Assembly (NCBI RefSeq): GCF_014648295.1
Contig: NZ_BMQV01000005.1
Span: forward strand, 1 to 64,000
DNA from: Shewanella saliphila
Lineage (GTDB): Bacteria > Pseudomonadota > Gammaproteobacteria > Enterobacterales > Shewanellaceae
Direction of reading: 5' to 3'
DNA: 64,000 nucleotides
The notes under the pieces are model-generated. The model was not told where the DNA came from. It saw only the letters and a program-made list of their open reading frames with translations, and did no database searches. The position numbers and the translations under genes are program-made. This document shows, piece after piece, positions 18,755 through 28,329 of this stretch (position 1 is its first letter; the number at the start of each line of letters is the position of its first letter).

Positions 18755-19846
18755 ATGACATCTTGCTTATCACCTAATAATGAAAAAAGTTACGAACAAA
18801 AAACCGCATGGGTTTATCTTATAAACTTAGGTTTTTATTTTATCCCACTGTTTTTTATGGATGGTCAATGGTTAAAAATAACCTTAGCCTTGGCCTTGTT
18901 AATCCCTTTTGTTATTGGCTACTTTTGGGCCTATAACAACTCAACAGAACACGCCTACAAACCCATTTTGTTCATGTTAATCATCGCGATTGCAGCGGGG
19001 TGGTTAACCAGTGGCGCAATTTCACTTTTTAGCTTTTGTTGCTTCTTTATCGGCTTTTTCTACTCACTTAGAACCGCGATATTGAGCTTTATTGGTATTA
19101 GTATTCTCCTGTTAACCATAAACCTTTGGGTAGGTTACTCTGGCTATTATTTTACTTTTTACGGCATGGGGATCTGTTTGGGTGTTGGGGTATTTGGTGT
19201 TATTGAACGAAAGCGCCAACAAATAAAACGTCAGCAGCAGCAATCTAATGACGAAATCACTCAACTTGCCACCTCGCTGGAACGCGAACGTATTGCCCGC
19301 GACTTACATGATGTTATGGGCCATCACTTAGCTTCAATTGCATTAAAAGCGGAACTAGCAGATAAGCTTATTAGCGCAGGTAAAACCGAACAAGCACAAC
19401 TGCAAATTAACCAAGTCAGCCAAATAACTCGTGACTGTTTGAGCCAAATACGTCATACCGTGACCGATTACAAACACCAGGGCATAAGCCAAACTACTCA
19501 TACGCTAAGCCAAATGTTGCGAGACAAATCCATTGCGGTCACCATTGAAGGGCAATGGCCAAAATTAAATAATCTTGCGGAATCACAATTGTGTCTTATG
19601 TTAACCGAGCTGGTGAATAACACCCTTAAACACAGCAAAACTGACCACTGTAAGGTGGCAATCCAAACCATAGATAACCAATTACAGCTGCAATATATTG
19701 AAAATACTTCAATAAAAGCCTTAACTGAGGGTAACGGTCTAAAAGGTATTAGAGAGCGTGCGGCGTTATTGCATGCCGATGTGCAATACCAGTTTAGCCC
19801 ACAGTTTATTGTCACCATCACCTTGCCACTGACAGAGCCGACATGA
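18755..19846 (+). CDS. DesK/NarL-class sensor histidine kinase
   Basis: A 363-aa membrane kinase. The N-terminus has about five transmembrane helices (to about residue 150) without a periplasmic domain, followed by a coiled coil (about 150-178). The HisKA_3 dimerisation box is RIARDLHDVMGHH with phospho-acceptor His185. The ATPase domain has LTELVNNTLKHS (N box) and GNGLKGIRERA (G box). GGGAGG precedes the ATG. The stop overlaps the start of the response regulator gene (ATGA). A membrane-embedded sensor of this type often reads membrane state or small lipophilic signals; that is inference. Confidence 0.9.
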   Translation: MTSCLSPNNEKSYEQKTAWVYLINLGFYFIPLFFMDGQWLKITLALALLIPFVIGYFWAYNNSTEHAYKPILFMLIIAIAAGWLTSGAISLFSFCCFFIGFFYSLRTAILSFIGISILLLTINLWVGYSGYYFTFYGMGICLGVGVFGVIERKRQQIKRQQQQSNDEITQLATSLERERIARDLHDVMGHHLASIALKAELADKLISAGKTEQAQLQINQVSQITRDCLSQIRHTVTDYKHQGISQTTHTLSQMLRDKSIAVTIEGQWPKLNNLAESQLCLMLTELVNNTLKHSKTDHCKVAIQTIDNQLQLQYIENTSIKALTEGNGLKGIRERAALLHADVQYQFSPQFIVTITLPLTEPT

Positions 19847-20442
19847 ATATTTTATTAGCAGAAGATCAAGCAATGGTCCGCGGTGCACTCGCAGCCCTTT
19901 TGACCCTCACCGACGATGACATGCAGATTACCGAAGTAGAAGACGGCGACAGCGCCTTAAAAATGCTCAAATCACAGCACTATGACTTATTATTAACCGA
20001 CATCGAAATGCCCGGTAAGTCAGGTTTAGAACTCAGCCAATGGTTGCAACAACAAGCCAGTTCAACCAAGGTTATAGTCCTCACCACCTTTGGACGTGCG
20101 GGTTACATAAAACGAGCTTTAGAATATGGTGTCAGTGGTTTTTTATTGAAAGACGCTCCATCAGATGAACTTATCAGCACCATAAAACAAGTGATGGCTG
20201 GCAAACGGGTTATCGACCCAGAGTTAGCATTTAGTGCCATTGGTGAAATTGACCCGCTTAATGATAAAGAGCGCCGTGCATTACGCCTAGCCAGTGAAGG
20301 ATTATCTACCGCAGATATTGCCGGAAAATTGTTTATCGCCGAAGGCACGGTGCGCAACTATTTATCTGAAGCCATCAATAAACTCAGTGCAAGTAATCGT
20401 ATTGATGCAGCGAGAATCGCCAAGCAAAAGGGCTGGCTGTAA
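19843..20442 (+). CDS. LuxR/NarL-family response regulator
   Basis: A 199-aa DNA-binding partner of the preceding kinase, with which it overlaps by four bases. The receiver domain has the acidic pocket AED (6-8), phospho-acceptor Asp53 in LLTDIEMPG, and the switch residues Thr and Lys (LTTF, LLKDAPSDEL). The C-terminal LuxR-type helix-turn-helix covers about 135-195 (GLSTADIAGKLFIAEGTVRN). The architecture matches DesR-like regulators. Targets are unknown; the TPR gene upstream is a candidate. Confidence 0.92.
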   Translation: MNILLAEDQAMVRGALAALLTLTDDDMQITEVEDGDSALKMLKSQHYDLLLTDIEMPGKSGLELSQWLQQQASSTKVIVLTTFGRAGYIKRALEYGVSGFLLKDAPSDELISTIKQVMAGKRVIDPELAFSAIGEIDPLNDKERRALRLASEGLSTADIAGKLFIAEGTVRNYLSEAINKLSASNRIDAARIAKQKGWL

Positions 20443-20574
20443 TAGCATATTGCCTTGTGGGTAAACTCTGCTAAGATAACCTAAACATCTGTATATAATT
20501 ACAGTGATTAATTGGGGCCGATTGAAATCACTGTTGTTTTTACTTTTTAATTATCAATTTTAGGTGCACGCAAT

Positions 20575-22650
20575 TTGCTACGACTGGATCAAGTTCCAAT
20601 CACAGACCTTAAAGGCGTTGCCAAAAAGGTCGCTGAAAAACTGGCTAAGCTTGGGATTAAAACAGTACAAGATGTGTTGTTTCATTTACCGCTGCGCTAC
20701 GAAGACCGCACGCAAATTTATCCCATTGCCGCTTTACCTCCAGCGAGTTACGGCACCATAGAAGCTGAAATTCAATCGACTCAAATCATGCAGGGTAAGC
20801 GTCGCATGTTAGTGTGTAATGTCCGCGACCAAAGCGGCATCATGAGCCTGCGCTTTTTTAACTTTTCGATGGCGCAACGAAATGGCATGGAAAACGGTGC
20901 CATTATTCGGGCTTATGGCGAAATAAGACGCGGTAATCATCACAAAGAAATCATTCACCCTGAATACCAAATCATTCACCCAGGTGAAACCGTCAACTTA
21001 AGTGACACTCTCACGCCGATTTACCCCACAACAGAAGGCCTAAAACAAGCCAGTTGGATACGCTTAACTGAACAAGCATTGGCCATGCTAGACCAAGGCG
21101 GATTACCTGAATTACTCCCGGCCAATTTGCAGCCTAATAATATAAGCCTGCGCGATGCGCTGCATACTCTGCACCGTCCAGCAAATTCTGTGTCACCCTA
21201 TGAGTTAGAGCAAGGGCAACACCCCGCTCAACAACGGTTAATACAAGAAGAGCTTCTGGCCCATAACCTCAGCATGTTGCAATTACGTCAGCGTAGCAAT
21301 CAAGATGCGGCCGTTGCTATGCCAACAACGAGGCAATTATTACAGCCATTTTTGGCTCAACTGCCCTTTTCGCCAACGGGTGCGCAACAGCGTGTAGTCG
21401 CTGAAATCAACCAAGATTTACAACACCCCATACCAATGATGCGCCTTGTGCAGGGCGATGTAGGCTCAGGTAAAACCCTAGTGGCAGCACTTGCTGCACT
21501 GCAAGCTATTGAAAATGGCTATCAAGTGGCGATGATGGCGCCAACGGAATTACTAGCGGAGCAACACGCGGCTAATTTTGCCACATGGTTTGAACCTTTA
21601 GGCCTAAAAGTCGGCTGGTTAGCCGGTAAACTAAAAGGCAAAGCCAGAGCGCAATCACTTGAAGACATTGCATCTGGCGCAGCACAAATGGTGATTGGCA
21701 CTCATGCCATTTTTCAACAAGCCGTGGTCTTTAACAAACTGGCGTTAATCATCATTGATGAACAACACCGTTTTGGGGTACATCAGCGTCTAGGTTTGCG
21801 TGAAAAAGGCATTAGTCAGGGGTTTCATCCACATCAACTGATTATGACGGCCACCCCAATACCGCGCACACTCGCGATGACAGCCTATGCCGATCTCGAC
21901 ACCTCGATTATTGATGAACTCCCACCGGGGCGAACGCCTGTTACCACAGTAGCCATTGCCGATACGCGTCGGCAGCAAATCATTGAACGAGTCAGGCATG
22001 CCGCCATAAACGATAACCGTCAGGCTTATTGGGTGTGCACCTTAATTGAAGAATCTGAAGTATTAGAATGCCAGGCTGCAGAAGACACTGCAGCAGAACT
22101 GAGTGTCGCACTGCCCGAATTAAAAATCGGTTTGGTCCATGGCCGGATGAAAAGTGCTGAAAAGCAAGCCATCATGGCACAGTTTAAATCAGGCGAGTTG
22201 AACTTATTGGTGGCCACTACCGTCATAGAAGTCGGCGTTGATGTGCCCAATGCCAGTTTAATGATTATTGAAAATCCAGAGCGACTAGGGCTTGCCCAAT
22301 TACATCAGCTACGAGGTCGAGTGGGTCGTGGCGCAGTAGCCAGCCATTGTGTGTTGCTATACAAGGCGCCACTATCGCAAACGGCAACCAAACGCTTGGG
22401 AGTGTTGAGAGACAGCAATGACGGTTTTGTTATTGCACAAAAAGATCTTGAAATCAGAGGACCAGGTGAAGTGCTTGGCACAAAACAAACCGGTTTAGCT
22501 GACCTTAAAATTGCCGACTTAATTCGCGATCAGCACCTCATCGCCCCGACTCAAAAATTGGCAGTGCACATCAACCAACAGGCACCGCAAAACATCGACG
22601 CTATCATTGAACGATGGCTAGGAGACCGCCAACAGTATGTCCAAGCCTAA
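20575..22650 (+). CDS. recG: ATP-dependent DNA helicase RecG
   Basis: A 691-aa superfamily 2 helicase that remodels stalled replication forks and Holliday junctions. It has an N-terminal wedge/OB domain (about 1-180, including LPLRYEDRT and MSLRFFNF), Walker A GDVGSGKTLVA, Walker B-type DEQHRFG, TATPIPRT (motif III) and the helicase C domain with ATTVIEVGVDVPNA and QLRGRVGRG. The start is a TTG (20575) with AGGTG upstream. It is a normal full-length protein. Confidence 0.97.
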   Translation: MLRLDQVPITDLKGVAKKVAEKLAKLGIKTVQDVLFHLPLRYEDRTQIYPIAALPPASYGTIEAEIQSTQIMQGKRRMLVCNVRDQSGIMSLRFFNFSMAQRNGMENGAIIRAYGEIRRGNHHKEIIHPEYQIIHPGETVNLSDTLTPIYPTTEGLKQASWIRLTEQALAMLDQGGLPELLPANLQPNNISLRDALHTLHRPANSVSPYELEQGQHPAQQRLIQEELLAHNLSMLQLRQRSNQDAAVAMPTTRQLLQPFLAQLPFSPTGAQQRVVAEINQDLQHPIPMMRLVQGDVGSGKTLVAALAALQAIENGYQVAMMAPTELLAEQHAANFATWFEPLGLKVGWLAGKLKGKARAQSLEDIASGAAQMVIGTHAIFQQAVVFNKLALIIIDEQHRFGVHQRLGLREKGISQGFHPHQLIMTATPIPRTLAMTAYADLDTSIIDELPPGRTPVTTVAIADTRRQQIIERVRHAAINDNRQAYWVCTLIEESEVLECQAAEDTAAELSVALPELKIGLVHGRMKSAEKQAIMAQFKSGELNLLVATTVIEVGVDVPNASLMIIENPERLGLAQLHQLRGRVGRGAVASHCVLLYKAPLSQTATKRLGVLRDSNDGFVIAQKDLEIRGPGEVLGTKQTGLADLKIADLIRDQHLIAPTQKLAVHINQQAPQNIDAIIERWLGDRQQYVQA

Positions 22651-22800
22651 AAGCTTGAGCATAAAATGAATTTTTGTAGATGATCATCAGTTATCACTAG
22701 ACAACGCTGTTGAATATTGCAAAATGGTATAACGACCATGCAGTATTTTTCGACTCCATCTAGATATTTATATCGCTAGCAAACACGCCAAGGAATTGAA

Positions 22801-23691
22801 ATGCAAGTTAATGAAGAAGACAGAATCAGCCCTCAATCTGATGAAAAGTCAGGTAGCAATATTGCCTTTATCGCCATCGCGGTGATCGCTCTATTAGCTG
22901 CAAGTAGCTATTTTTATTTTACCAGTGATGAGCGCGAAGAGTTTGAACCAGCCGTCATGGCCCCAGTTGAACTTCCTGAGCCGCTACCGGCAGCACCTAT
23001 TGAACAGGCTCCGATTGAAGAACCACAACAAATCGAATCAAATATCGATGATGTTGTGCCGACTGGCGAACCTGAAACAAACAACGAAACCGTTGCCGCT
23101 GAGCCATTACCCGCGCTAACAGAATCAGACGACTTTGTTGAAACCAAAACCTTAGCCATCGCTAACGGAATGAACATTGCGCCAATGATTTTGAAAAAAG
23201 ACATTGCCCGTCAATTTGTGGTGTTTGTCGACAACCTAGCGCAAGGCGAGTTGGTGCGTAAGGCGAGTCCGTTAAAAGGCCCTGAAACTGCGTTTTCGGT
23301 TAGCGAAATCACCAATAAAACCTTCTTAAATCCTGACAGCTACCATCGTTACGATTTGTATGCAGACTTTGTTGCTGGCTTAAATGAGAAAGATTTAGTC
23401 ACAACCTACACAGAGCTTAAACCTCTATTTGCAGAGGCTTTCGCTGAGTTAGGTTATAGCGATGTCGATTTTGATAAACGCATGCAATCCGTCTTTACTA
23501 TGGTGGCAAATGCGCCGATTATCGAAGACCCGATTGAACTGTCTTATTTCAGTGTCAATTACCAATTTGCGGATCCTAATTTAGAAGCCTTACCTAACGC
23601 GCAAAAATTGCTAATTCGTATGGGACCTGAAAACACCCGCAAAATAAAAGCTGCGGTTAAAAAACTTCAGGCCAACTTTCCAACACAGTAA
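22801..23691 (+). CDS. DUF3014 membrane-anchored protein
   Basis: A 296-aa protein. A short cytoplasmic N-terminus is followed by one transmembrane helix (about 22-41), a Pro/Glu-rich linker (about 45-110) and a C-terminal domain (about 125-290) with the LVRKASPLKGP segment of DUF3014. The family has no established function. AAGGAAT precedes the ATG. A terminator follows, separating it from the pigment operon. Confidence 0.82.
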   Translation: MQVNEEDRISPQSDEKSGSNIAFIAIAVIALLAASSYFYFTSDEREEFEPAVMAPVELPEPLPAAPIEQAPIEEPQQIESNIDDVVPTGEPETNNETVAAEPLPALTESDDFVETKTLAIANGMNIAPMILKKDIARQFVVFVDNLAQGELVRKASPLKGPETAFSVSEITNKTFLNPDSYHRYDLYADFVAGLNEKDLVTTYTELKPLFAEAFAELGYSDVDFDKRMQSVFTMVANAPIIEDPIELSYFSVNYQFADPNLEALPNAQKLLIRMGPENTRKIKAAVKKLQANFPTQ

Positions 23692-23722
23692 TCATTTAAC
23701 TTATATTCTAAATACCTTAAAT

Positions 23723-23750
23723 AGCGTGGTTAACCAGCCGCGCTTTTTTT
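23723..23750 (+). terminator. Rho-independent terminator before the aryl polyene operon
   Basis: AGCGTGG (23723-23729) pairs with CCGCGCT with one G-U pair, loop of about eight bases, followed by seven or more T residues. It ends the DUF3014 transcript, so the aryl polyene operon should have its own promoter in 23751-23931, where I could not identify a convincing one. Confidence 0.75.
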
Positions 23751-23931
23751 ACTGATGTTTTGAGTCGATATTGTTGAGTAAATAATCTAAAAAATCGTTT
23801 TTTCTTTTGCGTGACTTCTTAAACAACCCCTGTTAGGTGTACAATTACCGCCGTTAACGAATAGTCAGCAAATAGATGATTATTTTTTAACACTTAGATA
23901 AGGATAGCTAGGCAGTTATAGAGGCAAAGTA

Positions 23932-24663
23932 GTGCACTTAACATTTCAACTTCTCTCATGGGGCGCATGGTCTCCAGACTTTCAAACCATTGAAAGCTGG
24001 CAACATTGGCAACAGCCAAACACAAGTGTGTCTGCTAGCCAAGCAACGCCTGCCTTATCGCACATCCCAGCAATGCAACGCCGCCGCTTTAGTCGCCTCA
24101 CCAAAATGATGTTAATGGCAGCGCACGAATGCCAGGTCGCGTCGCAAACTCGCAGCATTTTTTCATCACGACATGGCGAGCTGACCCGTACCCTTGGGCT
24201 ACTAAAAGATATCACCGAACAACAGCCGCTTTCGCCTATGGCTTTTAGCCAATCAGTACACAACACAGCCAGTGGTATTTTCGGCATCGTGACTCATAAT
24301 ACAGCCGCTTCAACATCCATCGCTGCAGGTGAGCAGACCCTCCCCCAAGCATTAATTGAAGCTTACGCGCAACTGGCGCAAGACCCTAGCCCATTATTGA
24401 TGGTGTTTGGCGATGACCCTGTACCGCCTGTTTACAGTGAGTTTACCCACGAAGTTGAACTGCCCATCGCCTTAGGTTTATACCTAGCACCTGCCAATAG
24501 TGATGTGAATGCAAGAGTCACCTTAAGCGTATCCGACCGCCCAATCTCAGGCCAAAATCTAGATAACATCAGCTTTAGCCAATTAATTCACCACATCGCC
24601 ACAGGTAAAAACATCCAGGGGTGTTTATGTCATTGGTATTGGTCTGTTGAGCATCATGATTAA
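23932..24663 (+). CDS. apeC: Ketosynthase-like chain-length factor, ApeC-like
   Basis: A 243-aa protein with a truncated beta-ketoacyl synthase-like domain (the Ketoacyl-synt_2 type). In APE systems this subunit pairs with the ketosynthase ApeO as a chain-length factor. The segment where a ketosynthase has its catalytic Cys reads HNTAAST here, so it should be inactive alone. It is well below the usual ketosynthase length (about 400 aa), as for other ApeC proteins. The start is a GTG with AGAGG six bases upstream. It is the first gene of the pigment operon and overlaps the next gene. Confidence 0.82.
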   Translation: MHLTFQLLSWGAWSPDFQTIESWQHWQQPNTSVSASQATPALSHIPAMQRRRFSRLTKMMLMAAHECQVASQTRSIFSSRHGELTRTLGLLKDITEQQPLSPMAFSQSVHNTASGIFGIVTHNTAASTSIAAGEQTLPQALIEAYAQLAQDPSPLLMVFGDDPVPPVYSEFTHEVELPIALGLYLAPANSDVNARVTLSVSDRPISGQNLDNISFSQLIHHIATGKNIQGCLCHWYWSVEHHD

Positions 24664-25516
24664 TTCGCAGCCGTCAGCCCCCTTTTCCTCTCAACAAAGC
24701 TTAGCCCCAAAATTAACTGGGTTTAGGTATATCCCGCGGTGGATAGGTGGCGCAATGTGTTACATGGTGTTTGGTCTTGGCGGTTTGCTCAGTTCATTAA
24801 CCATACTGCCAGTATTACGTTATTGGCCGGGCACTAAACAAGCGCGCACAGCACGAGTGCAACGAACCGTGAGTCTAATGTTTAAAGGTTTTGTTGCCAT
24901 GTTAACCGCAGTGGGTGTGATTAATGTCAGCACCAAAAATCTGCATTTATTACAACAAGCTCAAGGCCATATTGTGATTGCCAACCACCCAACCCTGGTG
25001 GATGTCGTGGTACTCATTAGCCTAATGCCAAATGCGGGCTGCATTGTAAAACAAAGCTTATGGCGTAATCCGTTTATTCGTGGGGTGTTATCTAGCGTGG
25101 GCTATATCCCCAATCGCAGCGCCAACCTACTACTGCAAGATTGTAAGCAAGTGTTAAATAACGCCACAAACTTAGTGATTTTTCCTGAGGGCACCCGCAC
25201 ACTGGTTGGCAATGTCATCAACCCATTTGCGCGCGGGGCGGCTAATATTGCCATCCGTACTCAAAGTGATATTTTACCAGTGGTACTTCGCACTGATGTA
25301 GCGGGCTTAACTAAACAAGAGTCTTGGTACCAAATACCACGGCAAACCATCAACATGTCGGTTGAAATTGCCGATAGCGTACTGCACCATGACGATGAGA
25401 TTACCCAAGGTAACGAAGCAAAAATGGCTCGGCAACTCACCCGAGATTTACAACAGTTTTATTTAAACAGCCTATCAATCCCTATTGATAGCCATACTGA
25501 TAAGAAACGAAAATAA
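24656..25516 (+). CDS. apeD: Lysophospholipid acyltransferase (PlsC-like), ApeD-like
   Basis: About 286 aa, a membrane-associated glycerophospholipid acyltransferase. The catalytic NHPTLVD (HX4D) and the substrate-binding FPEGTRT motifs are present, with one or two N-terminal hydrophobic helices. In aryl polyene clusters such enzymes are thought to help build or attach the lipid part of the pigment. The ATG at 24656 overlaps the end of apeC; a TTG three codons earlier (24647) is possible. The following acyl carrier protein gene starts at its last base. Confidence 0.85.
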   Translation: MINSQPSAPFSSQQSLAPKLTGFRYIPRWIGGAMCYMVFGLGGLLSSLTILPVLRYWPGTKQARTARVQRTVSLMFKGFVAMLTAVGVINVSTKNLHLLQQAQGHIVIANHPTLVDVVVLISLMPNAGCIVKQSLWRNPFIRGVLSSVGYIPNRSANLLLQDCKQVLNNATNLVIFPEGTRTLVGNVINPFARGAANIAIRTQSDILPVVLRTDVAGLTKQESWYQIPRQTINMSVEIADSVLHHDDEITQGNEAKMARQLTRDLQQFYLNSLSIPIDSHTDKKRK

Positions 25517-25770
25517 TGAACTTACACAATCAAATTAAACAGCTGATCATTGACAGCTTAGACCTAGAAGATGTCACCATTGATGATATCGATACAGATG
25601 CCGCACTATTTGGTGAAGGCCTAGGTTTAGATTCTATAGATGCGCTAGAACTGGGTCTTGCTATCAAAAAAGAATTCGACGTCAAAATTGAAGCCAATTC
25701 AGACGCAACCAAAGCACACTTTTTCAGTGTGGCTAGCCTGGCTAGCTTTATTGAATCACAACGTGTTTAG
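25516..25770 (+). CDS. apeE: Acyl carrier protein, ApeE-like
   Basis: An 84-aa acyl carrier protein. The phosphopantetheine attachment site is the Ser of LGLDSIDALELG (about Ser40). In the characterised type II aryl polyene pathway two carrier proteins hold the aryl starter and the growing polyene. Its start overlaps the acyltransferase stop by one base. A second, different ACP follows after eight bases. Confidence 0.92.
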   Translation: MNLHNQIKQLIIDSLDLEDVTIDDIDTDAALFGEGLGLDSIDALELGLAIKKEFDVKIEANSDATKAHFFSVASLASFIESQRV

Positions 25771-25778
25771 GAGCCAGC

Positions 25779-26027
25779 ATGCAAAACCGTGATCAAATTC
25801 TTGCCATGCTCAGCACCATTTTAGTGGATGAGTTTGAAATAGACCCAGCTGATATTAGCTTAGATGCATCATTGTATGAAGAGTTGGATTTAGACAGCAT
25901 CGATGCCGTAGATTTAGTGATTAAGTTGCAACAAATCACCGGTAAAAAGATTCAACCAGAAGAGTTTAAAACCGTGCGTACCGTTAATGATGTGGTTAAC
26001 GCTGTAGAAGGATTAATGCAAAGCTAA
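25779..26027 (+). CDS. apeF: Acyl carrier protein, ApeF-like
   Basis: An 82-aa acyl carrier protein with the attachment Ser in LDLDSIDAVDLV (about Ser39). AGGAG lies six bases before the ATG. Its sequence is clearly different from the preceding ACP, so the two are not a recent duplication, consistent with separate roles. The stop overlaps the next start (TAATG). Confidence 0.92.
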   Translation: MQNRDQILAMLSTILVDEFEIDPADISLDASLYEELDLDSIDAVDLVIKLQQITGKKIQPEEFKTVRTVNDVVNAVEGLMQS

Positions 26028-26578
26028 TGCGGTTATTCTTGCAGATCATTACCACGTTAGTGATTGTTGCGTACCCATTAGCAGTGTATTTTGGATTACA
26101 GTATTTACCGCCCGGTTACATCGCCTTATTGCTATGTGTGTTACTGCTTACTCGTATGATAGTCACCAAGCAACAAGTGCGTGCAATGGTATTGCCGCTC
26201 ATTGTTGGGATAGGGTTAACTGGGGCAAGTTTTATTGCTAAGCGTAATGACTGGCTTCTGTATTATCCGGTGGTCATCAACCTCAGTTTATTGAGTTTAT
26301 TCTGTTATTCGCTGGTGCATGGGCCCAGTATGATTGAACGCTTAGCTCGGATAAAAGAGCCTGATTTACCAGACTCAGCAATTGAGTATTTACGCACCAT
26401 AACCAAATTATGGTGTGGGCTATTTGTTGTCAATGGCGCCATAGCAGCCTACACAGCAATAGCCACAACAATTGAAATGTGGACGCTTTACAACGGACTG
26501 ATAGCTTATGTACTTATCGGTATGCTACTCAGTGGTGAATGGATTTATCGCAAGTTTTGGCTGAAAAAACATGACTAA
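26027..26578 (+). CDS. apeG: Integral membrane protein of the aryl polyene cluster, ApeG-like
   Basis: A 183-aa polytopic membrane protein with about five to six hydrophobic helices and no enzymatic motif that I recognise. Homologues (COG4648 type) occur in aryl polyene clusters at this position, between the ACPs and the acyl ligase. The role is unknown; a structural or flippase-like part in membrane-bound assembly is a guess. It is coupled on both sides by overlapping start and stop codons. Confidence 0.78.
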   Translation: MRLFLQIITTLVIVAYPLAVYFGLQYLPPGYIALLLCVLLLTRMIVTKQQVRAMVLPLIVGIGLTGASFIAKRNDWLLYYPVVINLSLLSLFCYSLVHGPSMIERLARIKEPDLPDSAIEYLRTITKLWCGLFVVNGAIAAYTAIATTIEMWTLYNGLIAYVLIGMLLSGEWIYRKFWLKKHD

Positions 26579-27938
26579 ACTTTTGCTTAACTGGTTAACC
26601 AATGGCCCTGCTGCTCAGCAGCTTATTAGCTTTGATCATCATGACATCATGACGGGTTCGTTATTTTGCGCCCATGTCACTCACTTGCACAACCAGCTCA
26701 GTCAAAGCGATGCCAAGCGCTGGTTACTGGCCGCCCAAAACAGTGATTTATTTGCCGCAGGTCTTTGCGCAGCATTACTTGCGGGTAAGCAAGTGATACT
26801 GCCAGCCAACACTCAACGCGGCACATTAAGCCAACTTAACCATGAGTTTGACGCCATTATTGCCGACAAACCGTTATGCGAAGCTGGCGAGTTTGTTAGC
26901 CTTAAAAAAGAACTCAGCCTTCCCGCGGCAAACTGGCCGAAAGCCAACACCTTAGGTGAACTGGTTTTATTTACCTCTGGCAGCAGTGGTCAGCCCAAAG
27001 CCATTACCAAAACCCTTGCGCAACTTGATGCCGAAGTCAGTATTTTAGAGCATACCTTTGCCCAGCACTTGCCACATTGCTCTGTGGTATCAACGGTATC
27101 GCATCAGCACATTTATGGTTTATTGTTTAAAATTTTATGGCCGTTAGCGGCAAGTCGAGCTTTTTTAAGCGAACAAATAGACTTTCCAGAAACCCTAAGC
27201 TATTACCTCGCCATTATGCCAAACCTGTGTTTAATCAGCAGTCCGGCGCAGCTAACCCGTTTACCCGACGCCCTTGACAACCAACCACAACAGCGTACTC
27301 CAAGCTTAATTTTCAGCTCAGGTGGACCGTTAAATTTTGAGTCAGCACAAGCGGTTAAACAGTGCTTTAAGCAATTACCTATTGAGGTATTTGGCAGTAC
27401 CGAAACCGGCGGTATCGCTTATCGACGTCAGCACCAGCAACAACAAACCTGGCAGCCGTTTGAACGGGTAAACGTGAATGCTGATCCGCACGATGGGGCA
27501 TTAATGTTGCAGTCGGTTTACTTAGACAATCCAGACACCTGGGTAAAATGCGATGACAAAATCGAGTTGCTTGAAAATGGTCAATTTCGTTTACTGCACC
27601 GCTTAGATCGCATTGTCAAAATAGAAGAAAAGCGCCTATCACTTGCGCAATTGGAGCACTTGCTACAAACCCATCCGTTTGTCAGTGACGCGGCAGTCAC
27701 GGTATTAGAACAACCACGCACCATGCTTGGCGCGGCGGTATGCTTAAATGAACTTGGCAGACAAACCCTTAAAGATGAAGGTAAGTTAGCGATTAACACC
27801 GCCCTAAAAAATCACTTACTGAGCCAATTTGAGCGCATCACGTTACCTAAGCGCTGGCGCTACCCAAACACCTTGCCGCTGAACAGCCAGGGCAAACGTA
27901 CTTCAGCCGATATAGCAGCTTTATTTATTCATGATTAA
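26571..27938 (+). CDS. apeH: Acyl/aryl-AMP ligase, ApeH-like
   Basis: A 455-aa ANL-type adenylating enzyme. The phosphate-binding loop is LFTSGSSGQPKAITK (about 133-147), with FGSTETGGIAYR as the adenine-binding segment and DRIVKIEEKRLS as the hinge. It is predicted to activate the aromatic starter acid (4-hydroxybenzoate- or coumarate-type) and load it on an ACP. It is shorter than standard acyl-CoA ligases, as is usual for this cluster member. It overlaps apeG and apeI. Confidence 0.86.
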   Translation: MTKLLLNWLTNGPAAQQLISFDHHDIMTGSLFCAHVTHLHNQLSQSDAKRWLLAAQNSDLFAAGLCAALLAGKQVILPANTQRGTLSQLNHEFDAIIADKPLCEAGEFVSLKKELSLPAANWPKANTLGELVLFTSGSSGQPKAITKTLAQLDAEVSILEHTFAQHLPHCSVVSTVSHQHIYGLLFKILWPLAASRAFLSEQIDFPETLSYYLAIMPNLCLISSPAQLTRLPDALDNQPQQRTPSLIFSSGGPLNFESAQAVKQCFKQLPIEVFGSTETGGIAYRRQHQQQQTWQPFERVNVNADPHDGALMLQSVYLDNPDTWVKCDDKIELLENGQFRLLHRLDRIVKIEEKRLSLAQLEHLLQTHPFVSDAAVTVLEQPRTMLGAAVCLNELGRQTLKDEGKLAINTALKNHLLSQFERITLPKRWRYPNTLPLNSQGKRTSADIAALFIHD

Positions 27939-28329
27939 ATCAGTATTACCGCAAATTATTCATCAACACGCCGAGGGTGAACAATGCCATTGGCGCTTGT
28001 TCATTAGTGGCGAATTGGCTTTTTTTGACGGCCACTTTCCTGAGCAGGCCGTACTGCCAGGCGTAACGCAATTAGATTGGGCCGTTAAGTTAGGCTGTAA
28101 CGCCTTTGGCTATAATGCCAATGTCGCCACGCTCGAAGTGCTTAAGTTTCAGCAACTCATTTTGCCCAATACCTATGTTGATTTAATCATCGAACATCAG
28201 GCACACAAATCGAAACTTATTTTCAGTTACCGTGATGGCGACAAACGCTTTGCTTCTGGTCGAATAGCCCTTAATTCCAGTATTAATACTGATATGAACA
28301 CCGCCATGAATACAGAGAGTGCCTCATGA
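27931..28329 (+). CDS. apeI: Hotdog-fold 3-hydroxyacyl-ACP dehydratase, ApeI-like
   Basis: A 132-aa FabZ/FabA-like hotdog protein. The motif FFDGHFPEQAVLPGVTQLDW holds the catalytic His of the FabZ family. In the known pathway it works with ApeP as a heteromeric dehydratase that forms the conjugated double bonds. The start overlaps apeH by eight bases and the stop overlaps apeJ (ATGA). Confidence 0.86.
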   Translation: MIKSVLPQIIHQHAEGEQCHWRLFISGELAFFDGHFPEQAVLPGVTQLDWAVKLGCNAFGYNANVATLEVLKFQQLILPNTYVDLIIEHQAHKSKLIFSYRDGDKRFASGRIALNSSINTDMNTAMNTESAS

